Origin: Catenuloplanes atrovinosus
Lineage (GTDB): Bacteria > Actinomycetota > Actinomycetes > Mycobacteriales > Micromonosporaceae
Direction of reading: 5' to 3'
Length of the DNA stretch: 64,000 nucleotides
Assembly: GCF_031458235.1 (NCBI RefSeq)
Contig: NZ_JAVDYB010000001.1
Coordinates: 6,328,501-6,392,500, forward strand
The notes beneath the pieces were generated by a model. That model had not been told where the DNA came from and searched no databases. It saw nothing but the letters and a program-made list of their open reading frames with translations. Shown here one piece after another: positions 49,496 through 58,266 of the stretch (positions within the stretch are counted from its first letter, which is position 1; each line of letters opens with the position of its first letter). A program made the translations under genes and the position numbers.

Positions 49496-52400
49496 ATGGT
49501 CCTGGTCGACGAGGTGCTCTACGAGAGCGAGCGCACCCTCGTGACGCGCCGTGCCACGGACCGGATCGTGTTCAAACGGCTGCGCGGCCCGGGTGCGCAG
49601 GAGCGGGCCCGGCACGAGCGCGCGATGCTGGAACGCGCGGCCGGCGTGCCCGGCGTGCCCGCGCTCGCGCCACCCGGCGATGGCGACGGCGACGTGCTGG
49701 CGCTCGCGGACACCGACGGCGGCCGGACGCTCGGCTCCCTGGTCGCGGCCGGGCCGCTGCCGATGCCGGACGCGCTGCGCCTGGCCACCGGCCTGGCCGC
49801 CACGCTGGCCGGCCTGCACCGGCGCGGCATCCTGCACCGCGACATCACGCCCACGAACGTGCTGCTCGGCCCGGACGGCACGCCCACGCTGATCGACTTC
49901 GGGCTGGCCACCGCGCAGGTGGAGGGCCCGGACGCGGGCCGGCTGGTCGGCACGCTCGCCTACGTGGCGCCGGAGCAGACCGGCCGGACCGGGCGCGGCG
50001 TGGACCAGCGCGCCGACCTCTACGGGCTGGGCGCGACGCTCTACGCGGCGCTGACCGCCCGCCCGCCGTTCGGCGAGGACGACCCGCTGCGGCTGGTGCA
50101 CGACATCCTGGTGGTGATGCCGGAGGAGCCGGCCGTGCTGAACGAGCACGTGCCGATCGTGCTCTCCTCGATCGTGATGCGGCTGCTGGAGAAGGAGCCG
50201 GACCATCGCTACCAGAGCGCGGAAGGGCTGGCGCACGACCTGGAGCGGGTGGCGCGGCGTGAGCTGACCGGCTTCACGCTCGGCGAACGCGACTTCCCGG
50301 CCCGCCTGGTGGCGCCGCCCCGGCCGGTCGGGCGGGTCGCGGAGATCGCCGCGCTGCGCACGGCCGTGACCTCGGGCGTGCCGCTGATCACCATCGGCGG
50401 GTCACCCGGTCTCGGCCGGACCAGCCTGCTGGCCGAGGTGCGGTCGCTGGCCGAGGACGCGGGCGCGCGGTACGTCGGCGGCCGGTGCGACCCGCGGCAC
50501 GCGGACACCGACGGGGACGGGCTGCGCGAGGCGCTGAGCGCGCTGGGCGGGCTGCTGCTGACCGAGCCGGAGGCGGTGCTGTCCGGCACGCGGGACCGGC
50601 TCCGGCACGCGCTCGGCGAGCACGCCCCGGTCGTCTCCGCGCTGGTGCCCGAGTTCGGCGTGGTGCTGAGCGACGACACCGCGCCGGGTGTGTTGCCCCG
50701 GCTGGACCCGGCTCAGGTGGAGAGCGCGCTGGTGCAGGTCACCGGCGCGCTGCTGCGGGCGGTGGTCGCCGAGTCGTACCCGCTGGTGCTGGCCCTGGAT
50801 GATTTTCACCTGGCACCGCGGATCGCGGCGCGCTCGGTCGAGGCGCTGGTGACGGCGGACCCGGTGCCGGGACTGACGCTGGTGGTCACGCACCGCGACA
50901 CCGCGCCGGTGCTGACCGACGCGAGCGTCGAGACGCTGCGGCTGCGGCTCGGCGTGCTGCCGCTGGACGCGGTCACGCAGTTGGTCACGGACGTGCTGCG
51001 GGTGCCGGTGAGCGACCCGGCCGGGCTGGCCGCGGCCGTGCACGAGCGCACCGGCGGCCTCCCCGCGGAGGTGCTGGCGCTGCTCAACGAGCTGCGGACG
51101 ACCGGCACGCTGCGGGTCGGCCCGGACGGCTGGGTGTGGGACGCGGCGGCGCTGCACCGGCACCTCGGCGAGGCGGACACCGGCCGGCGGCTGGTGGACC
51201 GGGTCGCGGGGCTGCCGGACCGGACCCGCGCGCCGCTGCTGGCGCTGGCCTGCCTCGGCGGGGAGGCGACGCCGGAACTGCTCGGCGCCGCGTGCGGGCA
51301 GCCGGCCGGCGAGGCCCTGGAGGCGCTCGCACCGGCGCTGGACGACGGGCTGGCCGTGTTCGCCGGCGAGACCGTGCGGGTCCGCCACCGGGTCCGGCAG
51401 GCGCTGGGGAACGAACCGGACACGGTACGACCGGCGATCGCGCGCCGGCTGGCGGAGACGCCCGCGTACCGGGGCGTGGCCGCGGAGGTGTTCCTGGCCG
51501 CGGGCGCGCCGGCCGCCCCGGACCGGGAGCTGGCCGCGACGCTGTTCACCGAGGCCGCGGAGGCGAGCCGGGTGCTGGACCCGGAGCGCTCCGAGCGGTT
51601 CCTCGCCGCGGCCATCGGCGTCGCCGACGGCACCGACCCGCTCGCGCTGCTCATGCTGCACGTCCACCGGCACGCCGCGCTCTGCCGGCTGGGGCGGCTG
51701 GAGGAGGGCGACGAGGAGTACCGGTACATCGAGGAGAACTGCCCGGACCCGGTCGGCCGGGTGCCCAGCGCGTGCGTGCAGATCGGCGCGCTGAACCGCC
51801 GGATCCGGTTCGCGGACGCGCTGGAGCTCGGCGCCGACCTGCTCGACCGGATCGGCGTGCCGGTCGTCCGGTCGGCGGAGGAGGCGCGCCCGGTGGCCGA
51901 GGCGGGCATGGAGCGGCTGGCCTGGTGGGCGGCGACGCTGCCGGAGAATGGCGATCCGCGGCCGGAGAACCGGGGCCGCGCGCACCAGGCGCGGGCCGAG
52001 CTGATCAACGCACTGATGCCGAACGCGCTGTTCGCCGGGCCGATGGTGATGGCGTGGCTGCAGGTCACCGCGCACCGGCTGTGGCTGACCGACGGCCCGG
52101 CCGAGCGGCTCGCCGGACCGGTGGCCGCGGGCGGGTTCGGGCTGATCGCCGCGCGCGAGGACTACCACAGCGGCTACCGGATCGTCCGGCACCTGCTGGC
52201 CGAGGCGGAGCGGCGCGGGTGGGAGCGGACCGCCGCGGAGCTGCGGTTCGTCTTCATCACCTGGGCCGGTCACTGGCACGAGCGGCTGGAGGACCTGCTC
52301 CCGGTCGCACGCACCGCGTTCGCCGGGCTGGTGCGCGCCGGCTCGACCACCCAGGCCGGGCTGGCCTGCAGTGGACTGGCCGCGTACGTGCTGGACAGCG

Positions 52401-54130
52401 GCTCGCTCGGGGCGCTGGACGAGCAGGTCACGTCCGCGCTCGGGTACGCGCGGCGCACCGGGCACGCGCAGGCGGGGCTGATCCAGTCCGCGTACCGCCG
52501 GTTCGGGTGCGCGATGCGGGACGAGCCGGCCGAGGACTTCGACGAGGCCGCGGTGGCCGGGAACGCCCCGGCCGCGCACACCGCGCAGGCGCTGCGCGGG
52601 CTGGCCGCGCTGATCACCGGCGACCGGGAGACGGCCCGGGCCGCGGCCGCGGCGGCCGTCGCGCTGCTGCCCCGCAACCCCGGTTTCTACCTGGTCACCA
52701 CCACCCGGCTGCTGAGCGTGCTGACCGGCGTCGACGTGGACGGCGGCGCGGCGTGGCTGGCCGAGCGGGCCCGGGACTCGCCCGGCAACTTCTCCCACCT
52801 GGCCGCGCTGGCCGCGGCGGAACGGGCGCGCCGGGACGGCGACCGGTGGGCGGCCACGGCCGCGTTCGACACGGCGCTCCGCGAGGTGAGCCGCCGGCGG
52901 CGCCCCTGGCACTACGCGGTGATCGCGGAGCGGGCGGCCGAGTTCCAGCTCGCGGAGGGGAACGAGTACGCCGGCAACGGGCTGCTCGGGCTGGCCCGGG
53001 ACGCGTACGTGGAGTGGGGCGCCACCGCGAAGGCCCGCGCGCTGGAGGCCGAGCACCAGTGGCTGCGCGGCCGGCGCGCCGACCCGGACCGGCTGCACAG
53101 CGGCAGCGCCTCGCCGGGCAGCGGCCTCAACAACACGGACATCGACCTGGTCGGCGTGCTGGACGCGACGCGCACGCTGAGCTCGGAGACGCGGGTCGGC
53201 GCGCTGCGCGAGCGGGTCGACGAGGTGCTGCGCGCGCTGACCGGCGCCACCGACGTGACGCTGCTGGTCACGTCCGACACCGACTCCGGCCCGCGCTCCG
53301 TGGTCCGGTACGTGCGCCGCACGCGCGCGCCCGTGGTCAGCGAGGACGCGGTGCGCGACGACCGGTTCGCCCGCGACCCGTACTTCGCCGGCGTGGCCCG
53401 GTGCGCGCTGCTGGCCGTCCCGGTGGTGGCGCGCGGCGAGAACATCGCGGTGCTGATCCTGGAGAACCGGAGCAGCCGTAACGCGTTCACCGCGGACCGG
53501 CTGGACGCGGTACGCCTGGTCACCGGCCAGCTCGCGGTGTCGCTGGAGAACGCGCAGCTCTACGCGTCGCTGGAGGCGAAGATCGCGGACCGGACGCGGG
53601 AGCTGGAGGAGGCGAACCGGCGGCTGGAACAGCTGGCCGTCACCGATCCGCTGACCGGCCTGACCAACCGCCGCCGGATGGACGCGCTGCTGGAGAACGA
53701 GTGGCGGCGGGCGACCCGGCCCCGGCACCCGCTGTCCATCGCGATGATCGACATCGACCACTTCAAGGGGTACAACGACCACTACGGCCACCAGGGCGGC
53801 GACCGCTGCCTGACCGCGGTCGCCGCGGTGGTGGCCGCCAGCGTGCGCTCGACCGACCACGTGGCCCGGTACGGCGGCGAGGAGTTCTGCATCATCCTGC
53901 CGGAGACGCCGCTCGCCGAGGCATTGGTGGTGGCCGAACGCGTACGGTCCGCGGTCGAGGGACTGCGCGAGGCGCACCCGCTCTCCCCGCACGGCGTGGT
54001 CACCGTCAGCATCGGCGTGGCCGCCGCGCTCCCCCGCCCGGACGTGCAGGTGGACACGCTGGTGAAGCTGGCCGACGAGTGCCTCTACGACGCCAAGCGG
54101 TCCGGCCGGAACCGGGTCTCCGCCGCGTGA
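49496..54130 (+). CDS. Multidomain Ser/Thr kinase-ATPase-GAF-GGDEF signalling protein
   Basis: A 1,544-residue cytoplasmic protein. 1-250: protein kinase domain with LHRDITPTNVLL, LIDFGLA and VAPEQTGRTGRG; the Gly loop is poor, VFKRL supplies the Lys. About 290-560: AAA-type ATPase; Walker A reads GGSPGLGRTSLL with Arg in place of Lys, Walker B LVLALDDFHL. 600-1190: helical repeats. About 1215-1350: GAF domain. 1350-1385: coiled coil (ADRTRELEEANRRLEQLAV). 1383-1544: GGDEF with DPLTGLTNRRR, IDIDHFKGYNDHYGHQGGD and RYGGEEF, plus an RxxD inhibitory site (RSTD) five residues before. Probably makes c-di-GMP in response to a GAF ligand. ATG 49496 has GGAGG 9 bp upstream; ATGs at 49445 and 49325 are alternatives. 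Confidence 0.9.
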   Translation: MVLVDEVLYESERTLVTRRATDRIVFKRLRGPGAQERARHERAMLERAAGVPGVPALAPPGDGDGDVLALADTDGGRTLGSLVAAGPLPMPDALRLATGLAATLAGLHRRGILHRDITPTNVLLGPDGTPTLIDFGLATAQVEGPDAGRLVGTLAYVAPEQTGRTGRGVDQRADLYGLGATLYAALTARPPFGEDDPLRLVHDILVVMPEEPAVLNEHVPIVLSSIVMRLLEKEPDHRYQSAEGLAHDLERVARRELTGFTLGERDFPARLVAPPRPVGRVAEIAALRTAVTSGVPLITIGGSPGLGRTSLLAEVRSLAEDAGARYVGGRCDPRHADTDGDGLREALSALGGLLLTEPEAVLSGTRDRLRHALGEHAPVVSALVPEFGVVLSDDTAPGVLPRLDPAQVESALVQVTGALLRAVVAESYPLVLALDDFHLAPRIAARSVEALVTADPVPGLTLVVTHRDTAPVLTDASVETLRLRLGVLPLDAVTQLVTDVLRVPVSDPAGLAAAVHERTGGLPAEVLALLNELRTTGTLRVGPDGWVWDAAALHRHLGEADTGRRLVDRVAGLPDRTRAPLLALACLGGEATPELLGAACGQPAGEALEALAPALDDGLAVFAGETVRVRHRVRQALGNEPDTVRPAIARRLAETPAYRGVAAEVFLAAGAPAAPDRELAATLFTEAAEASRVLDPERSERFLAAAIGVADGTDPLALLMLHVHRHAALCRLGRLEEGDEEYRYIEENCPDPVGRVPSACVQIGALNRRIRFADALELGADLLDRIGVPVVRSAEEARPVAEAGMERLAWWAATLPENGDPRPENRGRAHQARAELINALMPNALFAGPMVMAWLQVTAHRLWLTDGPAERLAGPVAAGGFGLIAAREDYHSGYRIVRHLLAEAERRGWERTAAELRFVFITWAGHWHERLEDLLPVARTAFAGLVRAGSTTQAGLACSGLAAYVLDSGSLGALDEQVTSALGYARRTGHAQAGLIQSAYRRFGCAMRDEPAEDFDEAAVAGNAPAAHTAQALRGLAALITGDRETARAAAAAAVALLPRNPGFYLVTTTRLLSVLTGVDVDGGAAWLAERARDSPGNFSHLAALAAAERARRDGDRWAATAAFDTALREVSRRRRPWHYAVIAERAAEFQLAEGNEYAGNGLLGLARDAYVEWGATAKARALEAEHQWLRGRRADPDRLHSGSASPGSGLNNTDIDLVGVLDATRTLSSETRVGALRERVDEVLRALTGATDVTLLVTSDTDSGPRSVVRYVRRTRAPVVSEDAVRDDRFARDPYFAGVARCALLAVPVVARGENIAVLILENRSSRNAFTADRLDAVRLVTGQLAVSLENAQLYASLEAKIADRTRELEEANRRLEQLAVTDPLTGLTNRRRMDALLENEWRRATRPRHPLSIAMIDIDHFKGYNDHYGHQGGDRCLTAVAAVVAASVRSTDHVARYGGEEFCIILPETPLAEALVVAERVRSAVEGLREAHPLSPHGVVTVSIGVAAALPRPDVQVDTLVKLADECLYDAKRSGRNRVSAA

Positions 54131-54245
54131 TCCCACCGCTCCGGAGCGCGCTGACAGAGATCCGATAGTGGTGTATGGGCCGGTCGCGGGGCGTGTGGGC
54201 GATCGCATGACGCACCGGGTGGCAACTCACTGGTTTCGTCCGGGT

Positions 54246-54257
54246 ACGGTCCACTTC
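54246..54257 (+). promoter_or_regulatory. Possible promoter for a leaderless kinase mRNA
   Basis: TACGGT at 54246-54251 fits a -10 element (TANNNT) and lies 6 bp before the GTG start at 54258, which has no ribosome-binding site. Transcription starting at or next to the GTG would give a leaderless message, common in actinomycetes. The -35 region is not recognisable. Confidence 0.35.
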
Positions 54258-55994
54258 GTGTCCGACACCCCGCAGCGCGAGATCGCCGGCCGCTACCGAC
54301 TCCTCCGCCCCCTCGGCCAGGGCGCCATGGGCCGTGTCTGGCTGGCCCGCGACGAGATGCTGGAACGCGACGTCGCGCTGAAGGAGATCGTGCCCCCGGC
54401 CGGGCTGACCGGCGACGAGGTGCAGGAGCTCCGGGAGCGCGCGCTGCGCGAGGCGCGCGCCATCGCGAAGGTGAGCCAGAGCAACGTGGTCCGCATCTTC
54501 GACGTGCTCCGCACGGGCGAGGAGCCGTGGATCGTGATGGAGTACGTACCGTCGTCGTCCCTGCAGAAGGAGATCGCGACGAACGGGCCCATCTCGCCGG
54601 CCCGGGCCGCGGAGATCGGGCTGCGGGTGCTGGGCGCGCTGCGGGCCGCCCACGCGGTCGGCGTGCTGCACCGGGACGTGAAGCCGGCCAACGTGCTGCT
54701 CGGCGCGGACGGCCGGGTGGTGCTGACCGACTTCGGCCTGGCCACCGCCACGGACGACCCCGGCATGACGCGCACCGGCGTGGTGATGGGCTCGCCCGCC
54801 TACCTGGCGCCGGAGCGGGCCACCGGCGGGCAGGTCGGCGCGTCCGCGGACCTGTGGTCGCTGGGCGCCTCGCTCTACGCCGCCGTGGAGGGGCGCGCGC
54901 CGTACACCCGGCCGTCCTCCATAGCCACGCTGGCCGCGCTCGCCACCGAGCTGCCGCCGATGCCGCAGAACGCGGGCCCGCTGCTGCCCGCGCTGGAGGG
55001 CCTGCTGCGCCGCGACCCCGCGCGCCGGGTCGACGCGTACGAGGCGGAGCGGCTGCTGCGGCACGCGCTGTCCGGCGCGCCCGCGCACGCCGGCGCCGGG
55101 ATGCCGTCCGGCACCTGGGCGGCGGCCTCGGGCCCGGCCGCGTCCGGCGCGAACGCCGCGTCCCCGTCCGCGCACCAGCAGGCCGTGCCGGTCGGCACGC
55201 TCTCCCGGGCCCGGCACCGGCACGCGGCACCGACCACGATGCTGCCGACCGCGACCACCCGCCCGGACGGCGGCCCGACCGTGGAGATCCCGCCGAGCCC
55301 GTCCGTGCCGCTGCCGCCGTACCAGGACCCGCGCCCGCGCTCACGCGGCGAGTACGGCTCGCTCTACCTGCTGATCGGCGCCCTGGTGGTGGTGCTGATC
55401 CTGGCCGTGATCCTCGGCATGCGCGTGTTCAACCCGCCGTCCGGTGTGGACATCCGCAACGAGCCCGAGTTCACGCTGCCCACCGTGACCACGACCGCGC
55501 CGCGCTCCGCCACGCCGGCCCCGCCGTCGCCCACGCCCAGCCGCACCCGTACCGCGCCGACCACCGCGCCGCCGGTCCCGCCCTCCGCCGCGCCGCAGGT
55601 GATCACGCCGGTGGCCGCGGACCGCTCGCTGGTCAACGTGGGCAGCAACCGGTGCTTCGCGGTGCCGGGGAGCAACCCGGCCGCGCCCGAGCCCATCCAC
55701 ATCTGGGACTGCGACGGCACACCCGGCACCAAGTTCACGCTGCCCGGCACCGGCGCGCTTCAGGTACTCGGCGGCTGCGTACAGGCGGACAGCCCGAACA
55801 TCGGCAGTCAGCTGCACGTGCGGCCGTGCACCGGCGACCTGTCCCAGACGTTCGGCCTCAGCGACGCGGGCGACCTGATCAGCATCCAGACCGGCAAGTG
55901 CCTGGACGTGACCGGCGGCGGCACCACCAACGGCGTGCCGATCCAGATCCACGACTGCAACGGCACGCCGGCGCAGAAGTGGGCGCTCAGCTGA
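54258..55994 (+). CDS. Membrane Ser/Thr protein kinase with extracellular ricin-type lectin domain
   Basis: A 578-residue receptor-like kinase. Kinase domain 1-270: LGQGAMGRVWLARDEMLERD, VALKEI, VLHRDVKPANVLLGADG, LTDFGLAT and LAPERATGG, all catalytic residues present. Linker 275-365 is Pro/Ala-rich. One membrane helix (LYLLIGALVVVLILAVILGM, about 368-390), then a Thr/Pro spacer, then a ricin B-like beta-trefoil (about 455-578) with RCFAVPGSN, HIWDCDGTPGTKF, CLDVTGGGTTNGVPIQIHDC and a terminal QKWALS. It likely senses glycans outside. GTG 54258 is chosen as the residue just before the conserved N-terminus; ATG 54207 and GTG 54168 are alternatives. The end overlaps the convergent GntR gene by 8 bp. 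Confidence 0.88.
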   Translation: MSDTPQREIAGRYRLLRPLGQGAMGRVWLARDEMLERDVALKEIVPPAGLTGDEVQELRERALREARAIAKVSQSNVVRIFDVLRTGEEPWIVMEYVPSSSLQKEIATNGPISPARAAEIGLRVLGALRAAHAVGVLHRDVKPANVLLGADGRVVLTDFGLATATDDPGMTRTGVVMGSPAYLAPERATGGQVGASADLWSLGASLYAAVEGRAPYTRPSSIATLAALATELPPMPQNAGPLLPALEGLLRRDPARRVDAYEAERLLRHALSGAPAHAGAGMPSGTWAAASGPAASGANAASPSAHQQAVPVGTLSRARHRHAAPTTMLPTATTRPDGGPTVEIPPSPSVPLPPYQDPRPRSRGEYGSLYLLIGALVVVLILAVILGMRVFNPPSGVDIRNEPEFTLPTVTTTAPRSATPAPPSPTPSRTRTAPTTAPPVPPSAAPQVITPVAADRSLVNVGSNRCFAVPGSNPAAPEPIHIWDCDGTPGTKFTLPGTGALQVLGGCVQADSPNIGSQLHVRPCTGDLSQTFGLSDAGDLISIQTGKCLDVTGGGTTNGVPIQIHDCNGTPAQKWALS

Positions 55995-56748
55995 GCGGCT
56001 CGTCCGCCCGCCACCGCCGCTCGAAGACGATGCGGTGGCGGTCGCCGGGCAGCACGTTCACCGTGCACTGCACCGGCCGGTCGTCCGCGGTGTAGCCGGT
56101 GTCGTAATGCACCGCGACCGGCGTGCCCGGCCCGAGCCCGAGCCGCCGGATCTCGTCCGGCGTCGGCATGCGGACGAAGATCTCGTCCACCGCGCGCTCC
56201 TGCCGGTGGCCGAGGTCCGCCAGCACCCGGTCGGTGCCGCGCGGGATGTAGGCCGGCGACATGATCTCGGAGTCCTTGATCAGGTCGAGCGGGAAGTGCG
56301 AGTCGTTGATGTTGACCGGCTCACCGTTGATGAACCGCACCCGCCGCCGGATCACGATCGTCGCGCCCGCCTTCACCCGCAGCCGCTCCGCCAGGTCCGG
56401 CGCGGCCTGCGCCAGCGCCACCTCGATGTGCATGCTCGGCACCCGGCCCTCGTCGCTGATCTGCTGCGAGAACCGGTCCATCGTGGACCCGTCGGGCATC
56501 GGCCGGGACTTCTCCTGCGGCCGGTAGAGCATCCGCTCCCACTCCCGCACGAAGTAGCCGTGCGGCCGCCGCGCCACGATCAGCCCTTCGGACACCAGCA
56601 CACCCAGGCCGCTGCGCACGGTCTGCCGCACCACCCCGAACTGCTCGGCGATCTCGTGCTCGGTCGGCAGCCGCACCCCGGGCGCCAGCTCCCCCGACGC
56701 GATCTTGTCCCGGTAGACGGCAGCGATGCGCCGATAGGCCGGCTCCAT
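55987..56748 (-). CDS. GntR family regulator with UTRA domain
   Basis: A 253-residue HutC-subfamily repressor. The winged helix (2-75) has YRRIAAVYRDKIASGELAPG and LPTEHEIAEQFGVVRQTVRS. The UTRA domain (about 95-245) includes RVRFINGEPVNINDSHFPLD and DEIFVRMPTPDEIRRLGLGP. GGAGGGG lies just before ATG 56748. The operator-like palindrome ATCGTCTAGACAAT is 13 bp upstream of its start and a matching one lies before the divergent M20 peptidase gene, so it probably controls itself and that gene. Its effector is not evident. Confidence 0.92.
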   Translation of the reverse strand: MEPAYRRIAAVYRDKIASGELAPGVRLPTEHEIAEQFGVVRQTVRSGLGVLVSEGLIVARRPHGYFVREWERMLYRPQEKSRPMPDGSTMDRFSQQISDEGRVPSMHIEVALAQAAPDLAERLRVKAGATIVIRRRVRFINGEPVNINDSHFPLDLIKDSEIMSPAYIPRGTDRVLADLGHRQERAVDEIFVRMPTPDEIRRLGLGPGTPVAVHYDTGYTADDRPVQCTVNVLPGDRHRIVFERRWRADEPLS

Positions 56749-56760
56749 ACCCCTCCTCAG

Positions 56761-56774
56761 ATCGTCTAGACAAT
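56761..56774. promoter_or_regulatory. GntR operator, copy 1 (autoregulation)
   Basis: ATCGTCTAGACAAT is palindromic around CTAG (one mismatch between the arms), similar to known HutC/DasR-type sites with a central GTCTAGAC. It lies 13 bp upstream of the GntR start. Confidence 0.75.
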
Positions 56775-57051
56775 CTAAGCGCGTCCGCTCGCGCGGTCCA
56801 GCAGCCGTCGCGTCGCGTCCGATTCCGGCGTGGTCGCCGAGCCGGCCACGGGCCCCGCTTTCCCGCTTCCGGCGTGGTCGCGGCCCGCATGCTCCCGCGG
56901 GCCAACCTCGCGGCGGCTCCGCCGCCGCTCCGCCGCCGCATCGGAGCCGGTCCCGCCGCTGGTCACCACGAACCCCCGCGAGCGCGCCGGCACCCCTCGT
57001 CCCGGCCGCGCCGACCGGTCCTTGACCCGCCGCACTGTCTACCCACATCAT
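56775..57051. other. Intergenic gap between the divergent GntR and M20 genes
   Basis: No gene supported. It contains the second copy of the 35-bp dispersed repeat (56868-56902) and a partial third (TCCGGCGTGGTCGC, 56824-56837), then a GGCGGCTCCGCCGCCGC-rich stretch. Both promoters are presumably at the two ends next to the operators. Confidence 0.5.
56868..56902. repeat. 35-bp dispersed repeat, copy 2
   Basis: Matches 2811-2845 at 34 of 35 positions by eye. Here the stem extends to GGCCCGC-ATGCTCCC-GCGGGCC. Starts TCCGGCGTGGTCGCGGCCCG. A partial copy begins 44 bp before it. Confidence 0.6.
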
Positions 57052-57065
57052 ATTGTCTAGTCAAT
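57052..57065. promoter_or_regulatory. GntR operator, copy 2 (M20 peptidase promoter)
   Basis: ATTGTCTAGTCAAT, a near-palindrome around CTAG, ends 16 bp before the GTG start of the peptidase gene and just ahead of its GGAGG. It matches the reversed copy before the GntR gene (ATTGTCTAGACGAT) at 12 of 14 positions. Confidence 0.75.
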
Positions 57066-57081
57066 CTGACCTGGAGGCGTT

Positions 57082-58155
57082 GTGGACGTACGGGAAATGA
57101 CGGATGACCTGGCCACGCTGGTCACGGTGGAGTCGCCGTCGGTCGACGAGCGGGCGCTGGCCGCCAGCGCGCACGTGGTCGCCGCGCTGGGGACGCGGCT
57201 GCTCGGCACCGCGCCGGGCCGGCACGGCCACCACCTGGTGTGGCGGCACGGGCCGACCCGGGTGCTGGTCGCCGGCCACCACGACACGGTGTGGCCGGTC
57301 GGCACGCTCGACCGCTGGCCGTTCACCATCGACGGCGACCGCGCCACCGGCCCCGGCGTCTTCGACATGAAGGCCGGCCTGGTCCAGCTCTTCCACGGGC
57401 TGAGCACGCTCGGCTCGCTGGACGGCGTCACGGTGGTCGTCAACGCGGACGAGGAGATCGGCTCGATCGGCTCGCGCGACCTGATCCACCGCGCCGCCGA
57501 GGGCGCCCGCGCCGCGCTGATCTGCGAGCCCAGCGCCACCGGCGGCGCACTCAAGACCGCGCGCAAGGGCATCGCCCGCTTCCGCGTCGAGGTCACCGGC
57601 CGCGCGGCGCACGCCGGGCTGGAGCCGCACCTCGGTGTGAACGCCGCCGTCGAGCTGGCGCACCAGACGCTCGCCGTCGCCGCGCTCGGCCGCGGCGACA
57701 CCACCGTCACGCCCACCCTCGCCACCGCCGGCACCAGCGACAACACGGTTCCGGCCGGTGCGGCGCTGACCATCGACATGCGCGGGTTCGACCCGGCCGA
57801 GTTCACCCGCGTGGCGGGTGCGCTGCGCGCGCTCCGGCCGGTCCTCCCGGGTGCTGCGGTCACGGTCACCGGCGGCGTCTCCCGGCCCCCGATGCCGCCG
57901 GGCGCGTCCGCGGACCTGCACCGGCTGGCGCACGGCGCGGCCACCGCGCTGGGACAGTCCCCGCTCCCCGGCGTCGCGGTGGGCGGAGCCTCGGACGGCA
58001 ACCTGACGGCCGCGCGCGGCGTACCCACGCTGGACGGGCTGGGCGCGGTCGGCGGCAACGCGCACGCGGAGGGCGAGTGGGTGGATCTCTCGGCGATGCC
58101 GGCCCGGGCGGCGCTGCTGACCCGGTTGATCTCCGACATCCTCGCCCGCGGGTGA
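57082..58155 (+). CDS. M20 family metallopeptidase (CPG2/ArgE-like)
   Basis: A 357-residue zinc hydrolase acting on amino-acyl or peptide bonds in the cytoplasm. Metal ligands: VLVAGHHDTVWPVGTL (His/Asp), GVFDMKAGLVQL (Asp), VNADEEIGSIGSR (catalytic Glu-Glu), ALICEPSA (Glu side) and a late histidine in GNAHAEGEWVDLSAMP. The dimerisation domain starts at ITGRAAHAGLEP-like VTGRAAHAGLEPHLGVNAAV. Closest in look to glutamate carboxypeptidases. GTG 57082 has GGAGG 5 bp upstream. It is controlled, by inference, by the divergent GntR regulator through the operator at 57052. Substrate unknown. Confidence 0.92.
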   Translation: MDVREMTDDLATLVTVESPSVDERALAASAHVVAALGTRLLGTAPGRHGHHLVWRHGPTRVLVAGHHDTVWPVGTLDRWPFTIDGDRATGPGVFDMKAGLVQLFHGLSTLGSLDGVTVVVNADEEIGSIGSRDLIHRAAEGARAALICEPSATGGALKTARKGIARFRVEVTGRAAHAGLEPHLGVNAAVELAHQTLAVAALGRGDTTVTPTLATAGTSDNTVPAGAALTIDMRGFDPAEFTRVAGALRALRPVLPGAAVTVTGGVSRPPMPPGASADLHRLAHGAATALGQSPLPGVAVGGASDGNLTAARGVPTLDGLGAVGGNAHAEGEWVDLSAMPARAALLTRLISDILARG

Positions 58156-58266
58156 AGCCATACCGTACCGTCGCGATCACGCAGCGTTTTTTCCCGTACC
58201 GGCGTGAACCTCGGCACATCCGCGCTCGTTTCCGATGCGGATTTCGGCCTAGAAGGGTTCGACGCT

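Noticed and set aside
50402-54208. Open frame of 1,268 codons antisense to the giant kinase gene
   Set aside because: Low-complexity Arg/His/Gln/Gly composition, no motifs; the sense frame has clear kinase, GAF and GGDEF domains.
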